NCBI RefSeq assembly: GCF_005845215.1
Contig: NZ_SPHO01000008.1
Span: 226,707-290,706 of the forward strand
DNA from: Clostridium sp. 1001271st1 H5
GTDB taxonomy: Bacteria > Bacillota > Clostridia > Lachnospirales > Lachnospiraceae
Direction of reading: 5' to 3'
DNA length: 64,000 nucleotides
Shown here: in pieces, positions 34,698 to 44,289 of the stretch
How positions within the stretch are numbered: the stretch's first letter is position 1
Layout of the letters: each line of letters opens with the position of its first letter
Program-made: the position numbers and the translations under genes
Notes under the pieces: model-generated
What the model was told of the DNA's origin: nothing
The model's database searches: none
Seen by the model: only the letters and a program-made list of their open reading frames with translations

Positions 34698-36605
34698 CTA
34701 GCGTATGTTCAAAAGCGGCTCCAGGGGCTGGACCCTGCCGCTGCGGACAGGAACCACATCTGAATAATCTCCGGTATTGGATACGATAACCGGTGTGGTA
34801 ATGTCGTATCCGGCCTTCTGTATTTCTTCCCGGTCAAAGGTCAGAAGGACTTCGCCCCTGCGGACGCTGTCTCCGGTCCTTTTGACCGGATGGAAGAACT
34901 GTCCGCCCAGGTTAACGGTGTCTATGCCCACATGGATTAAAAGCTCCACTCCGTCCCTGCTTATAAGACCCACTGCGTGGCCTGTCTCAAACATAACTGC
35001 GACCGTTCCGTCAAAGGGGGAGAGGATGGTATTTCCCTCAGGCAGGATGGCTGCGCCTTTTCCAAGGATTTCTTTTGCGAAGGTGGCATCCTTTACCTGG
35101 GATATGGGGATGCATCTGCCTTCCAGGGGGCTTGGAACGGTTATGTCAGCAAGGGTCTGAGATGCGTCAGATGAGGATGTCCCTGCGGGGACAGGCATGA
35201 GGTTATCATCTCCGTCTTCCTCTTCATCCGCCACATCCTCAAAACCAATGAGCAGGGTGGCGATAAAGGTGACCACCACGGTCAGAAGGATGGTAAGGGC
35301 TGCAATCATCAGGCTCATGGGGCGGCTTTCTTCCACATACTGTACAATGGTTACAATGGCAGGAGTGGCGATTCCGAAACACTTCATCTGGAAGAACCCG
35401 CCAAAGAGTCCTCCGGCCATGGCACCGATACATGCGCCCAGCATAGGGCGTTTTAAACGAAGGGTAACGCCGTAGAGGGCGGGCTCCGTGATTCCTGCTA
35501 CCAGGGCGGAGAAGGCAGAGGAACCGGCTACCTGCTTGAAATCCTTGTTCCGGCTCTTTAAAGCCACTGCTGCGGAGGCAGCGCCCTGGGCCATGTTGGA
35601 ACAGAGCTCTCCGATACAGATAAAGTTTTCATATCCCGTGGTGGCAAGCATTCCCAGTTTGATGGGTGTGAATGCATGGTGCATCCCTGCCATGACCACA
35701 AAGGGATAGATACCGGCGATGAGGCCGATGGCAATGAAGCCCAGCTTATCATGTACAAAATAAACCACGTCGGACAGTACATTTCCGAAAATCGCACCCA
35801 GGGGCCCAAGGATGATTAAAGCAATGGGAGCCTCTATGAGCACCACCAGCATTGGTTTCAAAAAGTTCTTTGTAATGACCGGGGTAATCCGGTCCGCCAG
35901 CTTTTCCACGTATTTAAGGGACCATACGGCCAGGATAATGGGTATGACGGAATAGGAGTAGGAGGCATAGGATACAGGCAGGAATCCCAGGAATTGTATG
36001 GTTTCCCCGGCATCATGGGCCGTGTTCATCATGGTGATAAAATTGGGATGGAGCATGATAAGGGCAATGCTTACGCTGTAATAAACATTGGTGCCGAATT
36101 TTCTGGATGCAGATACGGCAATCAGCACCGGCATAAAGAAGAATGCCCCGTCGCCCATCACGCTCAGCAGGCTGTAGGTGCTGCCGGTCGTGTCCAGGAT
36201 GCCCAGCATGGGAAGGAGGGTCAGAAGGACCTTAATCATGGCAGCGCCTATGATGGCCGGAATGACCGGGGTCATAACGCCCGAGATGGTATCCATCAGC
36301 ATGGACAGTATGTTCTGCTTTTCTTTTTTGGGAGCTGGTCCGGCAGGGGATTTATCTGAAAAACTGCCCAGCCTGCACAGTTCCTTATAGACAGTGCCCA
36401 CATCGTTGCCGATGATGATTTGATACTGGCCTGCCTTCTTCATTATGCCCATGACTCCTTTTGTACTCCGCACAGCCTCATCGTCCACAATGGATTCATC
36501 CTTCAGCGTAAAGCGCAGCCGTGTCATGCAGTGTATCAGGCTGACCACATTTTCTTTTCCGCCCACCCGCTGTAATATCTTTTTTGCCACATTTTCGTAA
36601 TCCAT
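34698..36605 (-). CDS. Beta-glucoside PTS transporter, EIIBCA
   Basis: A 635-residue membrane enzyme. IIB domain at residues 1-85 with the phospho-Cys in LIHCMTRLRF (Cys 26); IIC with about ten helices from 105 to 460; IIA at about 490-635 with the phospho-His in ELLIHVGIDTVNLGG and the FDGTVAVMFETGHAVG loop. Start ATG 36605 follows GATGAGGTGAAA; the open frame upstream crosses the terminator and is not coding. Takes up and phosphorylates beta-glucosides. Sits between the antiterminator and glucosidase genes, behind its own antiterminator target. Confidence 0.93.
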   Translation of the reverse strand: MDYENVAKKILQRVGGKENVVSLIHCMTRLRFTLKDESIVDDEAVRSTKGVMGIMKKAGQYQIIIGNDVGTVYKELCRLGSFSDKSPAGPAPKKEKQNILSMLMDTISGVMTPVIPAIIGAAMIKVLLTLLPMLGILDTTGSTYSLLSVMGDGAFFFMPVLIAVSASRKFGTNVYYSVSIALIMLHPNFITMMNTAHDAGETIQFLGFLPVSYASYSYSVIPIILAVWSLKYVEKLADRITPVITKNFLKPMLVVLIEAPIALIILGPLGAIFGNVLSDVVYFVHDKLGFIAIGLIAGIYPFVVMAGMHHAFTPIKLGMLATTGYENFICIGELCSNMAQGAASAAVALKSRNKDFKQVAGSSAFSALVAGITEPALYGVTLRLKRPMLGACIGAMAGGLFGGFFQMKCFGIATPAIVTIVQYVEESRPMSLMIAALTILLTVVVTFIATLLIGFEDVADEEEDGDDNLMPVPAGTSSSDASQTLADITVPSPLEGRCIPISQVKDATFAKEILGKGAAILPEGNTILSPFDGTVAVMFETGHAVGLISRDGVELLIHVGIDTVNLGGQFFHPVKRTGDSVRRGEVLLTFDREEIQKAGYDITTPVIVSNTGDYSDVVPVRSGRVQPLEPLLNIR

Positions 36606-36644
36606 AAATTTCACCTCATCATAATATTTGGTTATTTGAAATAT

Positions 36645-36730
36645 AAAAAGACCTGACTGCAGAAGGCACAACTTCCCGGGCTGTGCGCCTTCTGCAATCA
36701 AGTCTTGCTTAACTGAATAATAACAAACTT
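36645..36730 (-). promoter_or_regulatory. Antiterminator RNA site overlapping a terminator, before the PTS gene
   Basis: On the minus strand, positions 36730-36701 (GTTTGTTATTATTCAG then TTAAGCAAGAC) resemble the ribonucleic antiterminator target of LicT/BglG proteins. It overlaps the 5' arm of a terminator whose arms CTTGATTGCAGAAGG and CCTTCTGCAGTCAGG lead into TTTTT (to 36645). When the antiterminator binds, transcription would continue into the PTS gene. Confidence 0.85.
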
Positions 36731-36741
36731 GGGTTTCCCTA

Positions 36742-37587
36742 TTAAGTTTCCTGTTCCTCATCCAGGATGCGTTTCAGGTGAATCAGCAGATACAGCTGTT
36801 CATCCATGCTGAGGGTGTAGTCATACTGTCTCTTTATCAAATCAGCCACCTTTTTCACGCCGGAATATGCATGTTCATTCTGGGACACCAGGACCTGGTA
36901 TATTTCCTGCATGGTATCCTGATAGGGAGTCCTGTCGAATATCCTGGCAGAGAAAAATTTCAGGTGCGTGATGAAGCGCTGGTATGAAACGGAGTCTTCG
37001 TGAAACTGTATCTTAAAATGAAGCCGTATAATTTGAAGGATGGAGCTGATTAAGTCCGTGATGTTCTGCAGCTGGGAACAGGCGCTGCCCTCTAATTCAG
37101 AGGCAGTGATATGCATGGCGATAAAGGCTGCCTCATCCTCCCCAAGGTCAATTCCGGTGTCCTCCTTTATCCAGGCCACGGCCTTCCGGGCCACGGCATA
37201 CTCCCTGGGATAAAACTTGCGGATATCAATCTTCATCATGTTTTTCAGAAAGATGCCGGCCTGGTACCGTTCCAGGGCTGAGTTGATATGGTCCGTAAGG
37301 GTTACATACAGTATGTCGTTGACTTTCAACCCTTCCTGGTTTCTGGCTTCATCCACCACCTTTCCGGCGATTTCAAGGTATCGTTCCGACACAGAGCATA
37401 CAATGTCCTGAAGCCGTCTGCTGGCCTCGCCGCTCTGCAGGCAGTAGGTTTTATCAACCAGCTTCTCATCCAGGCAGTCTCCCTTTTTCTTGCTGAATCC
37501 GATTCCGGGGCCTGTGAGGATAACCTCCCTGCCGCTTAAGTCCAGTGTCACTACTGCATTTGTATTCAGGACTCTGATGATTTTCAA
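36742..37587 (-). CDS. BglG/LicT-family transcriptional antiterminator
   Basis: A 281-residue protein with an RNA-binding CAT domain at residues 1-55 and two PRD domains after it (conserved His in LTDHINSALER and AMHITASELE regions, and in QLYLLIHLKRI). The start is TTG at 37587 (LKIIRVLNTNAVVT), preceded by GGAGGG 7 bases away; CAT domains normally begin exactly here with MKI, so the longer ATG reading from 37635 is rejected. It should bind the RNA targets at 37713-37684 and 36730-36701 when substrate is present, regulating itself and the PTS. Confidence 0.9.
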   Translation of the reverse strand: MKIIRVLNTNAVVTLDLSGREVILTGPGIGFSKKKGDCLDEKLVDKTYCLQSGEASRRLQDIVCSVSERYLEIAGKVVDEARNQEGLKVNDILYVTLTDHINSALERYQAGIFLKNMMKIDIRKFYPREYAVARKAVAWIKEDTGIDLGEDEAAFIAMHITASELEGSACSQLQNITDLISSILQIIRLHFKIQFHEDSVSYQRFITHLKFFSARIFDRTPYQDTMQEIYQVLVSQNEHAYSGVKKVADLIKRQYDYTLSMDEQLYLLIHLKRILDEEQET

Positions 37588-37640
37588 TGGTTTTCCCTCC
37601 GCTATATCTGAAACAAATGAATACAGGAATTTCATGATAT

Positions 37641-37713
37641 AAAAAAACTGCTTATAATACCCCCTGTGAAAGTATTATAAACAGTCTTGCTTACCCTTAC
37701 GTAATAACAAACT
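37641..37713 (-). promoter_or_regulatory. Antiterminator RNA site and terminator before the antiterminator gene
   Basis: Minus strand 37713-37684 (AGTTTGTTATTACGTAAG then GGTAAGCAAGACT) matches the form of the second site at 36730-36701. The overlapping terminator has arms CTGTTTATAATAC and TATTATAAGCAG and a TTTTTTT tail (to 37641). Autoregulatory antitermination is the expected behaviour. Confidence 0.87.
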
Positions 37714-37727
37714 TGTTTTCTGTATTT

Positions 37728-37756
37728 ACTATAACAATCAAGTTCTTTTTTGTAAA
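37728..37756 (-). promoter_or_regulatory. Promoter of the beta-glucoside operon
   Basis: Minus-strand TTTACA (37756-37751), 17 bases, TATAGT (37733-37728). The transcript would start a few bases upstream of the antiterminator RNA site. No clear cre-type catabolite box was found in the gap. Confidence 0.6.
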
Positions 37757-37952
37757 TAGAGAATTTTATTTTCGGTAAAACAACTATTTTAATATATGGT
37801 TTTTTGTGCAGGTTATACAATGTGTGTTCATATCTGCCCATCTGCGGCCTGCCATGGACCGTTTGGAGCGGGGGGACTGGATGGAGCAGGTCCTGCCAGG
37901 AGCCTGCTGGAAGAAGTTCCAGTAATTTTGCAGTATTTTACCGAACAAATGT

Positions 37953-37981
37953 TTGCAAATAAACAGGGTATGTGCTATACT
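37953..37981 (+). promoter_or_regulatory. Probable uvrA promoter
   Basis: TTGCAA (37953-37958), 17 bases, TATACT (37976-37981), about 128 bp before the uvrA start. The overlapping GAACAAATGTTTGC (37943-37956) resembles the Gram-positive LexA box (GAACNNNNGTTC form, with GAAC-AAAT-GTTT), which would fit SOS control. Confidence 0.6.
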
Positions 37982-38108
37982 AAAGGCTGTCAGCGCTGTG
38001 CATTAGCGCATACTGGAAGATTAGACTGCCAGAAGCATTTCACTGCTCCGGGCAGCGGGATGAGTCGTATAAAGAAACAATCAAGATAAAAGACAAGGAG
38101 CATGTTCG

Positions 38109-40934
38109 ATGGCAAAGCAGTACATTAAAATCCGCGGGGCGAATGAGCATAATCTGAAGGATATTTCCGTGGATATACCAAGGAATGAGCTGGTGGTCCT
38201 TACCGGACTGTCCGGTTCGGGAAAATCATCCCTGGCTTTTGATACTATTTATGCAGAAGGGCAGAGACGTTATATGGAGTCTCTGTCTTCTTACGCCAGG
38301 CAGTTCCTGGGACAGATGGAGAAACCGGATGTGGAGAGCATAGAGGGGCTTTCTCCGGCCATTTCCATTGACCAGAAATCCACCAACCGGAACCCACGTT
38401 CCACCGTTGGAACGGTTACGGAAATCTATGACTACATGAGGCTTTTATATGCCAGAATCGGTATACCCCACTGTCCGAAATGCGGTAAGGAGATACACAA
38501 ACAGACCATTGACCAGATGGTGGACCAGATTATGTCCATGCCTGAACGGACCAAAATCCAGCTGCTGGCCCCGGTGGTCAGGGGACGCAAGGGCGAGCAC
38601 GTGAAGGTGCTGGACCAGGCCAGGAAGAGCGGCTATGTGAGGGTGCGCATTGACGGCAGCCTTTATGAGCTGAGCGAGGAAATCAAGCTGGAGAAGAATA
38701 TCAAGCACAACATCGAAATCGTGGTGGACCGCCTGATTGTGAAGGAAGGAATTGAGAAAAGGCTGACGGATTCCATAGAGACAGTCATGGCCCTGAGCGG
38801 CGGACTGATGATGGTGGATGTAAGCGGCGGGGAGCCGGTGAATTTCAGCCAGAGCTTTTCCTGTCCGGACTGCGCGGTCAGCATTGACGAGGTGGAGCCC
38901 AGAAGCTTTTCCTTCAATAATCCCTTCGGAGCCTGTCCGGAGTGTTTTGGCCTTGGCTATAAGATGGAATTTGACGAGGACCTGATGATTCCGGATAAGT
39001 CGCTGTCCATTGACCAGGGGGCAATCGTGGTCATGGGATGGCAGTCCTGTACGGATAAGGGAAGCTTTACCAGGGCTATCCTGGAGGCGCTGTCGGAAGC
39101 CTATGATTTCAGACTGGATACGCCTTTCCAGGATTACCCCAGGGAAATCCACGACGTGCTTTTATACGGAACCGGAGGCCGGGAGGTAAAGGTCCATTAT
39201 AAGAGCCAGAGAGGCGAGGGAGTTTATGACGTTGCCTTTGAGGGGCTGATTGAGAATGTAAACCGCCGCTATAAGGAAACCTTTTCCGAGGCGTCCAAGG
39301 CGGAGTACGAGACTTATATGCGGATTACGCCCTGCCCGGTTTGTAAGGGGCAGAGGCTTAAGAAGGAGTCGCTGGCTGTTACGGTGGGCGGGATGAACAT
39401 ATACGAAGCCACCAACATGTCCATTGTGCGGTTCAAGGAATTCATGGACGGGCTGACGCTGACTCCTATGCAGGAAACCATTGGCGCGTCCATCCTTAAG
39501 GAAATCAGGGCCAGGATATGTTTCCTCATTGACGTGGGCCTGGATTACCTTTCCCTGTCGCGGGCAACCGGCACCTTATCGGGGGGCGAGGCCCAGCGCA
39601 TCCGTCTGGCTACCCAGATAGGCTCCGGCCTGGTGGGAGTGGCCTATATCCTGGACGAGCCCAGTATCGGACTCCATCAGAGGGATAATGACAAGCTCCT
39701 TAAGACGCTGACCCATCTGCGGGATTTGGGCAACAGCGTATTGGTGGTGGAGCACGATGAGGACACCATGCGGGCTGCCGACTGTATCGTGGATATCGGC
39801 CCCGGGGCAGGTGAGCACGGCGGAAAGGTCATTGCCATGGGCACGGCAGAGGAAATCATGAAAAACCCGGATTCCATTACCGGAGCTTACCTAAGCGGAC
39901 GCTTACAGATTCCTGTTCCTTCCCAGCGAAGGAAGCCCACGGGCTGGATTACGGTAAAGGGCGCTGCGGAGAACAACCTGAAGAACATCAATGTGGACAT
40001 ACCTCTGGGAATCATGACCTGTGTAACCGGTGTATCCGGTTCCGGCAAAAGCTCCCTTGTCAATGAAATCGTCTATAAATCCCTGGCCAGGAAGCTGAAC
40101 CGGGCCAGGACCATTCCGGGCAGGCACAAGTGCATTGAGGGCGTGGAGCAGCTGGACAAGATTATCGACATTGACCAGTCCCCCATCGGGCGCACCCCCA
40201 GGTCCAATCCTGCCACCTATACAGGCGTATTTGACCTTATAAGGGATTTGTTCGCCTCCACCACGGACGCCAAGGCAAAGGGGTATAATAAGGGAAGGTT
40301 CAGCTTCAATGTAAAGGGCGGACGGTGCGAAGCGTGCAGCGGAGACGGTATCATCAAGATTGAGATGCATTTCCTGCCGGATGTCTATGTACCCTGCGAG
40401 GTCTGCGGCGGCAAACGCTACAACCGTGAGACGCTGGATGTGAAGTACAAGGGAAAGAGCATCTATGACGTGCTGAACATGACCGTGGAGGAAGCCCTTA
40501 AATTTTTTGAGAACGTACCCTCTGTCACCAGAAAGATTCAGACCCTGTATGATGTGGGACTGGGGTACATCCGTCTGGGCCAGCCGTCCACGGAACTGTC
40601 CGGCGGTGAGGCGCAGAGAATCAAGCTGGCCACGGAGCTGTCCAAGAGAGGCACGGGCAAGACCATTTACATCCTGGACGAGCCCACCACAGGACTTCAT
40701 TTTGCGGATGTCCATAAGCTGATTGACATCCTGCACAGGCTGTCGGAGGGCGGCAACACGGTGGTGGTCATTGAACACAACCTGGATGTAATCAAAACAG
40801 CGGATTACATCATTGATATCGGCCCGGAAGGCGGGGACAAGGGCGGTACGGTTATTGCCAAGGGCACCCCGGAGGAAGTGGCCCAGTGCCCGGTATCCTA
40901 CACGGGAATGTATGTAAAGAAATATCTAAATTGA
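38109..40934 (+). CDS. uvrA: Excinuclease ABC subunit A
   Basis: A 941-residue UvrA with two ABC ATPase modules: Walker [10 protein letters not shown] and GVSGSGKSS; signatures [18 protein letters not shown] and [18 protein letters not shown]; Walker [15 protein letters not shown] and [14 protein letters not shown]. Zinc fingers include [12 protein letters not shown] region, CPDC...CPEC and CEACSGDG...CEVCGGKRY. Recognises DNA damage and loads UvrB. Monocistronic, with a terminator after it and a possible LexA box before it. Confidence 0.96.
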   Translation: MAKQYIKIRGANEHNLKDISVDIPRNELVVLTGLSGSGKSSLAFDTIYAEGQRRYMESLSSYARQFLGQMEKPDVESIEGLSPAISIDQKSTNRNPRSTVGTVTEIYDYMRLLYARIGIPHCPKCGKEIHKQTIDQMVDQIMSMPERTKIQLLAPVVRGRKGEHVKVLDQARKSGYVRVRIDGSLYELSEEIKLEKNIKHNIEIVVDRLIVKEGIEKRLTDSIETVMALSGGLMMVDVSGGEPVNFSQSFSCPDCAVSIDEVEPRSFSFNNPFGACPECFGLGYKMEFDEDLMIPDKSLSIDQGAIVVMGWQSCTDKGSFTRAILEALSEAYDFRLDTPFQDYPREIHDVLLYGTGGREVKVHYKSQRGEGVYDVAFEGLIENVNRRYKETFSEASKAEYETYMRITPCPVCKGQRLKKESLAVTVGGMNIYEATNMSIVRFKEFMDGLTLTPMQETIGASILKEIRARICFLIDVGLDYLSLSRATGTLSGGEAQRIRLATQIGSGLVGVAYILDEPSIGLHQRDNDKLLKTLTHLRDLGNSVLVVEHDEDTMRAADCIVDIGPGAGEHGGKVIAMGTAEEIMKNPDSITGAYLSGRLQIPVPSQRRKPTGWITVKGAAENNLKNINVDIPLGIMTCVTGVSGSGKSSLVNEIVYKSLARKLNRARTIPGRHKCIEGVEQLDKIIDIDQSPIGRTPRSNPATYTGVFDLIRDLFASTTDAKAKGYNKGRFSFNVKGGRCEACSGDGIIKIEMHFLPDVYVPCEVCGGKRYNRETLDVKYKGKSIYDVLNMTVEEALKFFENVPSVTRKIQTLYDVGLGYIRLGQPSTELSGGEAQRIKLATELSKRGTGKTIYILDEPTTGLHFADVHKLIDILHRLSEGGNTVVVIEHNLDVIKTADYIIDIGPEGGDKGGTVIAKGTPEEVAQCPVSYTGMYVKKYLN

Positions 40935-40957
40935 CAACCGTTATAACTGAAGCACGG

Positions 40958-40988
40958 AGGCGGGGATGAGGCGAATCCCCGCCTTTTT
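40958..40988 (+). terminator. uvrA terminator
   Basis: AGGCGGGGAT (40958-40967) pairs with ATCCCCGCCT (40975-40984), followed by TTTTT. Confidence 0.92.
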
Positions 40989-40998
40989 GCAAAAGCCT

Positions 40999-41028
40999 TT
41001 GACATTTACGCGGGGCCTACGTTATAAT
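40999..41028 (+). promoter_or_regulatory. Promoter for GntR regulator
   Basis: TTGACA (40999-41004), 18 bases, TATAAT (41023-41028), 38 bp before the GntR ATG. Confidence 0.75.
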
Positions 41029-41066
41029 GGACAGGTTAAAGAGCAGTGCTAGGAGCGGGGATTGTA

Positions 41067-41804
41067 ATGGATAAGGAACGGAAACGCAGTCTTTCAGAGG
41101 TGGCGGCTGATTATGTGAGGGAGCAGATTCTTCAGGGTGAGCTGGCTCAGAAAGAAAAGCTTGTTGAAAATGATATAGCCGTAAAGCTGGGAATGAGTCG
41201 GGGACCGGTGCGGGATGCGCTGAAGCAGCTTATGTACGAAGGATTCCTGGATTATGAGACGAATAAAGGGTACTCGGTTTCCATGCTTTCGCCCAGGGAT
41301 GCCTATGAGATATTTTTCCTGAGAGGGAATCTGGAGAACCTGGCCCTGGAACGGTGCGGGGGACGCCTGCTGAGCGACAGCATTTTTCTCATGGAGGATG
41401 CGGTGCTGGCCATGAAGGCCGCGGTGGCGGAGGACGATATGGGAAAAATCATCAAGTATGATGAGATATTCCACAAACAGATTTTATTATCAGGCCAGAT
41501 GGAACGCCTCACCAGTCTGTGGGAGACACTGAGCCCCTTAAACGGAGCCATGTTCTATACCATCAAACAGATTAATGGATATGTATCTGATAAGCAGATG
41601 GATTTGGACCTGGAAGATGTTGCTGCCCAGGCAGGACGGCGGGGAAATAACTATCTGGAGCATAAATGGCTTCTGGAAATCCTCCAGCGGGGGAATCTGG
41701 AACAGTCCAGAAACGCAATCAACACCCATTACATAGCCAACGGTGAGAGAATTTACCGGATTGGTATGAAGATGAAGAACCAGGAACTGTTTTATCATGT
41801 ATAA
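41067..41804 (+). CDS. GntR-family (FCD-type) transcriptional regulator
   Basis: A 245-residue regulator. Winged helix at residues 5-70 (LSEVAADYVREQILQGEL, KLGMSRGPVRDALKQLMYEGFL); C-terminal all-helical FCD ligand domain with metal-type His residues (DEIFHKQILLSGQ, YLEHKWLLEILQRG). ATG 41067 is preferred over a GTG at 41046. Possible targets are the nearby dipeptide operon and the DegT-fold gene, whose shared upstream region holds a palindrome at 43112-43126; that link is a guess. Confidence 0.87.
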   Translation: MDKERKRSLSEVAADYVREQILQGELAQKEKLVENDIAVKLGMSRGPVRDALKQLMYEGFLDYETNKGYSVSMLSPRDAYEIFFLRGNLENLALERCGGRLLSDSIFLMEDAVLAMKAAVAEDDMGKIIKYDEIFHKQILLSGQMERLTSLWETLSPLNGAMFYTIKQINGYVSDKQMDLDLEDVAAQAGRRGNNYLEHKWLLEILQRGNLEQSRNAINTHYIANGERIYRIGMKMKNQELFYHV

Positions 41805-41843
41805 GCGGGGATGCAGAGATAAAAAGATATAGGCGGAAATGCG

Positions 41844-41905
41844 AAAGCGGAAATGCAGGATGTGAAGACAATCATATCACGTTCCGGTCATTTCCGCTTT
41901 TTCTT
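41844..41905. terminator. Bidirectional terminator between GntR and DegT-fold genes
   Basis: AAAGCGGAAATG (41844-41855) and CATTTCCGCTTT (41889-41900) are perfect 12-bp complements with a T-rich tail on the plus strand. The minus-strand stop codon at 41905-41907 abuts it. Confidence 0.8.
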
Positions 41906-42978
41906 TATTTTACAGGCATGTTTTCTATCTGTCTGCAGATATACTCCATATCCCGGGTTCCATATCTCTGGTCACAGGTAAAGGACAGCACATGGCTGTA
42001 GATGTAAGCCGCGTCGCCATGGCCTTGCGTGTCAACCATGGGACCCTGGGGCCAGTAGGTGGTGGTCTTGACGCCGCGGCCGGCCAGATACTCCTGCACC
42101 ATGGTCCTGTCCTCTGCATATACGGTAAAGTGACTGGGAACCGCTGCTTCCGGCAGAACCGGGAATATCACTGTAAGCTGGGGATGCTTCGGCATGTGTT
42201 CCAGAAGATACTGATAATTGATACGGCGCTGCTGTTTCATCCGTTCAAAGTCATAGTGACGGATAATGTACTCTGAATCCGGGTCGCTTCCATAGGAATC
42301 AAATATGCGGCGCAGCATTATCTCCGCCTCCCAGAACGTATCATTGAAATTCTTCATAGCCTCAGGGTCAGGATTCCCTGATTGGAGCAGCTGCTGTTTG
42401 CCCCTCATGGACATACTGCGCATGGAAAGATGGGTTTGGTCAGGCGTCAGAACAGGGAGGGAAAAGCTTCCCTTCCTCTTAATGGCGAATCCGCCTGACG
42501 GCACCCCAATCCACTTGCGCATGCTGCCCACCACGTAGTCGCAGCGTGGGTCAATGCCGTTGTCTGAAAAGATGGAGTGGGTCGTATCCTCGACTATGAT
42601 GACGCCCCGCTCAGAACATTTCTGTATGAAATTCCGGTCGTAGCTGCAGAATCCGTAATAGCCGCAGAGATTGATTACGCTGATGCGGTCCAGAACCTTT
42701 TCATCGAATATGGGCGTTAAATCCTTTGATACATCATAGAATAAAAGTTCATAGCCCGCCTTGAGGAAAGGGGCCAGGACTGTCTCGCAGGTGTAGACAG
42801 GAACATAGGCCACCTTCCTGGTGTCGGTCAGGCAGATATCCTGAAGGGCGTAGTAGTTGGCGCACCTGCCGGACATGAAGAAACGCAGGCTGCCTCCTGG
42901 CGGGCACAGGTTTTCCAGGTAATGGTTCTCAGTTTCGGGCAGTGGTTCATATGTGAAAAATCCGCCGATTTGTTTCAT
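41905..42978 (-). CDS. DegT/DnrJ-like PLP-dependent aminotransferase-fold protein
   Basis: A 357-residue protein with the fold-type I aminotransferase layout: the segment SGRCANYYALQDICL near residues 35-50, VPVYTCETVLAPFLKAGYE, VIIVEDTTHSIFSD (PLP-ring Asp/His region) and GSMRKWIGVPSGGFAI, where Lys would hold PLP. Family members act on nucleotide-sugar ketones, but this protein lacks neighbouring sugar genes and its substrate is unknown. ATG 42978 follows GGGAGGTAACAAACC. Divergent from the dipeptide ABC operon. Confidence 0.75.
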   Translation of the reverse strand: MKQIGGFFTYEPLPETENHYLENLCPPGGSLRFFMSGRCANYYALQDICLTDTRKVAYVPVYTCETVLAPFLKAGYELLFYDVSKDLTPIFDEKVLDRISVINLCGYYGFCSYDRNFIQKCSERGVIIVEDTTHSIFSDNGIDPRCDYVVGSMRKWIGVPSGGFAIKRKGSFSLPVLTPDQTHLSMRSMSMRGKQQLLQSGNPDPEAMKNFNDTFWEAEIMLRRIFDSYGSDPDSEYIIRHYDFERMKQQRRINYQYLLEHMPKHPQLTVIFPVLPEAAVPSHFTVYAEDRTMVQEYLAGRGVKTTTYWPQGPMVDTQGHGDAAYIYSHVLSFTCDQRYGTRDMEYICRQIENMPVK

Positions 42979-43111
42979 GGTTTGTTACCTCCCGGGCATG
43001 TGTCCGGCCCTGCTGCGTGTGCGCGTCAGGGAGACACTTAGATTTAGTATACAGACAAGTATAGCACAGATATGAAAAAAGCACAATAGAAATGTTGACA
43101 AAATATATAAA

Positions 43112-43163
43112 GTGTAAATTTTACACAATGATTGTTGACAATAATGATATATTGTTTTATAAT
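43112..43163 (+). promoter_or_regulatory. Promoter and palindromic operator of the dipeptide ABC operon
   Basis: Promoter TTGACA (43135-43140), 17 bases, TATAAT (43158-43163), a consensus-quality match. Just upstream lies the palindrome GTGTAAATTTTACAC (43112-43126; 7-bp perfect arms). The remaining leader to 43332 shows no further element I can support. Confidence 0.75.
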
Positions 43164-43332
43164 TTGAATGAAGCGAGGGAGTTTTGAATCCTAAGGCTTC
43201 TTTTTTGTTATTATGGTTTCTCACCCCTTTCCGGGGTTGTGAAATATGTATGCTGCTTCGCTGCAATTGAGCATATGGGAACATTCATTCCAGCTCTGAC
43301 GCAGCAAATACAAGAGGATTGGAGAGAGAAAA

Positions 43333-44280
43333 ATGTACAAGTATGTGTTAAAAAGACTGCTTATGCTGATTCCGGTTATCATCGGCGTGACGTTCATTGT
43401 GTTTTTCATTCTGAACCTGTCGCCAGGCGACCCGGCGGCAATCATCCTGGGCGACCAGGCATCAGCCGAGGCCCTGGCCATGAAGAGGGAGGAGCTGGGA
43501 CTTAACGACCCTCTGCTGGTCCGTTATGGCCACTACATGATTAACATGCTGCACGGCGACCTGGGCACATCCTATAAGAATAACCTGAGTGTATGGTCGC
43601 AGGTCATGGAGCGGTTTCCTAACACAGCAGTGCTGGCAGTTGCCGGTATCCTGGTTGCCATCCTGATTGGAATTCCCACGGGAATTATTTCCGCCAAGAA
43701 ACAGTATTCCATGATGGATAATACAGCCATGCTGCTCTCCCTGATTGGCGTTGCCATGCCGAACTTCTGGTTCGGCCTGCTGATGGTCATTCTGTTTGCG
43801 CTGACCCTGGGCTGGCTGCCTTCACAGGGTATGGGAGAGGGATTCATACCTCTCATCAAGAGTCTGGTCCTTCCGGCAGTGACACTGGGTACGGGGGCGG
43901 CTGCCATGATTACGCGTATGACCCGCTCGTCCATGCTGGAGGTCATCCGGCAGGATTACATAGACACGGCCAGGGCAAAGGGTGTTTCCGATAAGAAAAT
44001 CACCACCCGCCACATGCTTAAGAATGCCATGATTCCAATCATCACAGCTGTGGGCCTTCAGTTTGGAACCCTTTTGGGAGGGGCCATGCTGACAGAGACC
44101 GTATTTTCCTGGCCCGGCCTGGGACGTCTCATGGTGGATTCCATCAAGTCAAAAGATATTCCCATGGTATTGGGGTCTGTTATCTTTCTGGCAATCATGT
44201 TTACCGTGGTTAACCTGGCGGTAGACATCATATACGCCTTTGTGGACCCGAGAATTAAATCACAATACAAGAGAAAGTAG
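43333..44280 (+). CDS. Di-/oligopeptide ABC transporter permease (DppB-like)
   Basis: A 315-residue membrane protein with the N-terminal signature YVLKRLLMLIPVIIGVTFIV and FFILNLSPGDPA, six helices, and the coupling loop DTARAKGVSDKKITTRHMLKNA. Forms the channel with the next gene. ATG 43333 follows GGAGAGAGAAAA. First gene of a five-gene importer plus two hydrolases. Confidence 0.92.
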   Translation: MYKYVLKRLLMLIPVIIGVTFIVFFILNLSPGDPAAIILGDQASAEALAMKREELGLNDPLLVRYGHYMINMLHGDLGTSYKNNLSVWSQVMERFPNTAVLAVAGILVAILIGIPTGIISAKKQYSMMDNTAMLLSLIGVAMPNFWFGLLMVILFALTLGWLPSQGMGEGFIPLIKSLVLPAVTLGTGAAAMITRMTRSSMLEVIRQDYIDTARAKGVSDKKITTRHMLKNAMIPIITAVGLQFGTLLGGAMLTETVFSWPGLGRLMVDSIKSKDIPMVLGSVIFLAIMFTVVNLAVDIIYAFVDPRIKSQYKRK

Positions 44281-44289
44281 GTGCAGTTC

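Noticed and set aside
34630..36761. N-terminal extension of the PTS gene to 36761
   Set aside because: The extension would run through the antiterminator site and terminator; ATG 36605 has a ribosome site and starts the IIB domain correctly.
37588..37635. ATG start of the antiterminator at 37635
   Set aside because: CAT RNA-binding domains begin at the residue encoded by TTG 37587, which has its own GGAGGG.
37796..38089. 97-residue frame upstream of uvrA
   Set aside because: No ribosome site, crosses the uvrA promoter, and Cys/Gly composition looks like chance.
39903..40778. 291-residue minus-strand frame inside uvrA
   Set aside because: Antisense to a highly conserved gene and without a ribosome site.
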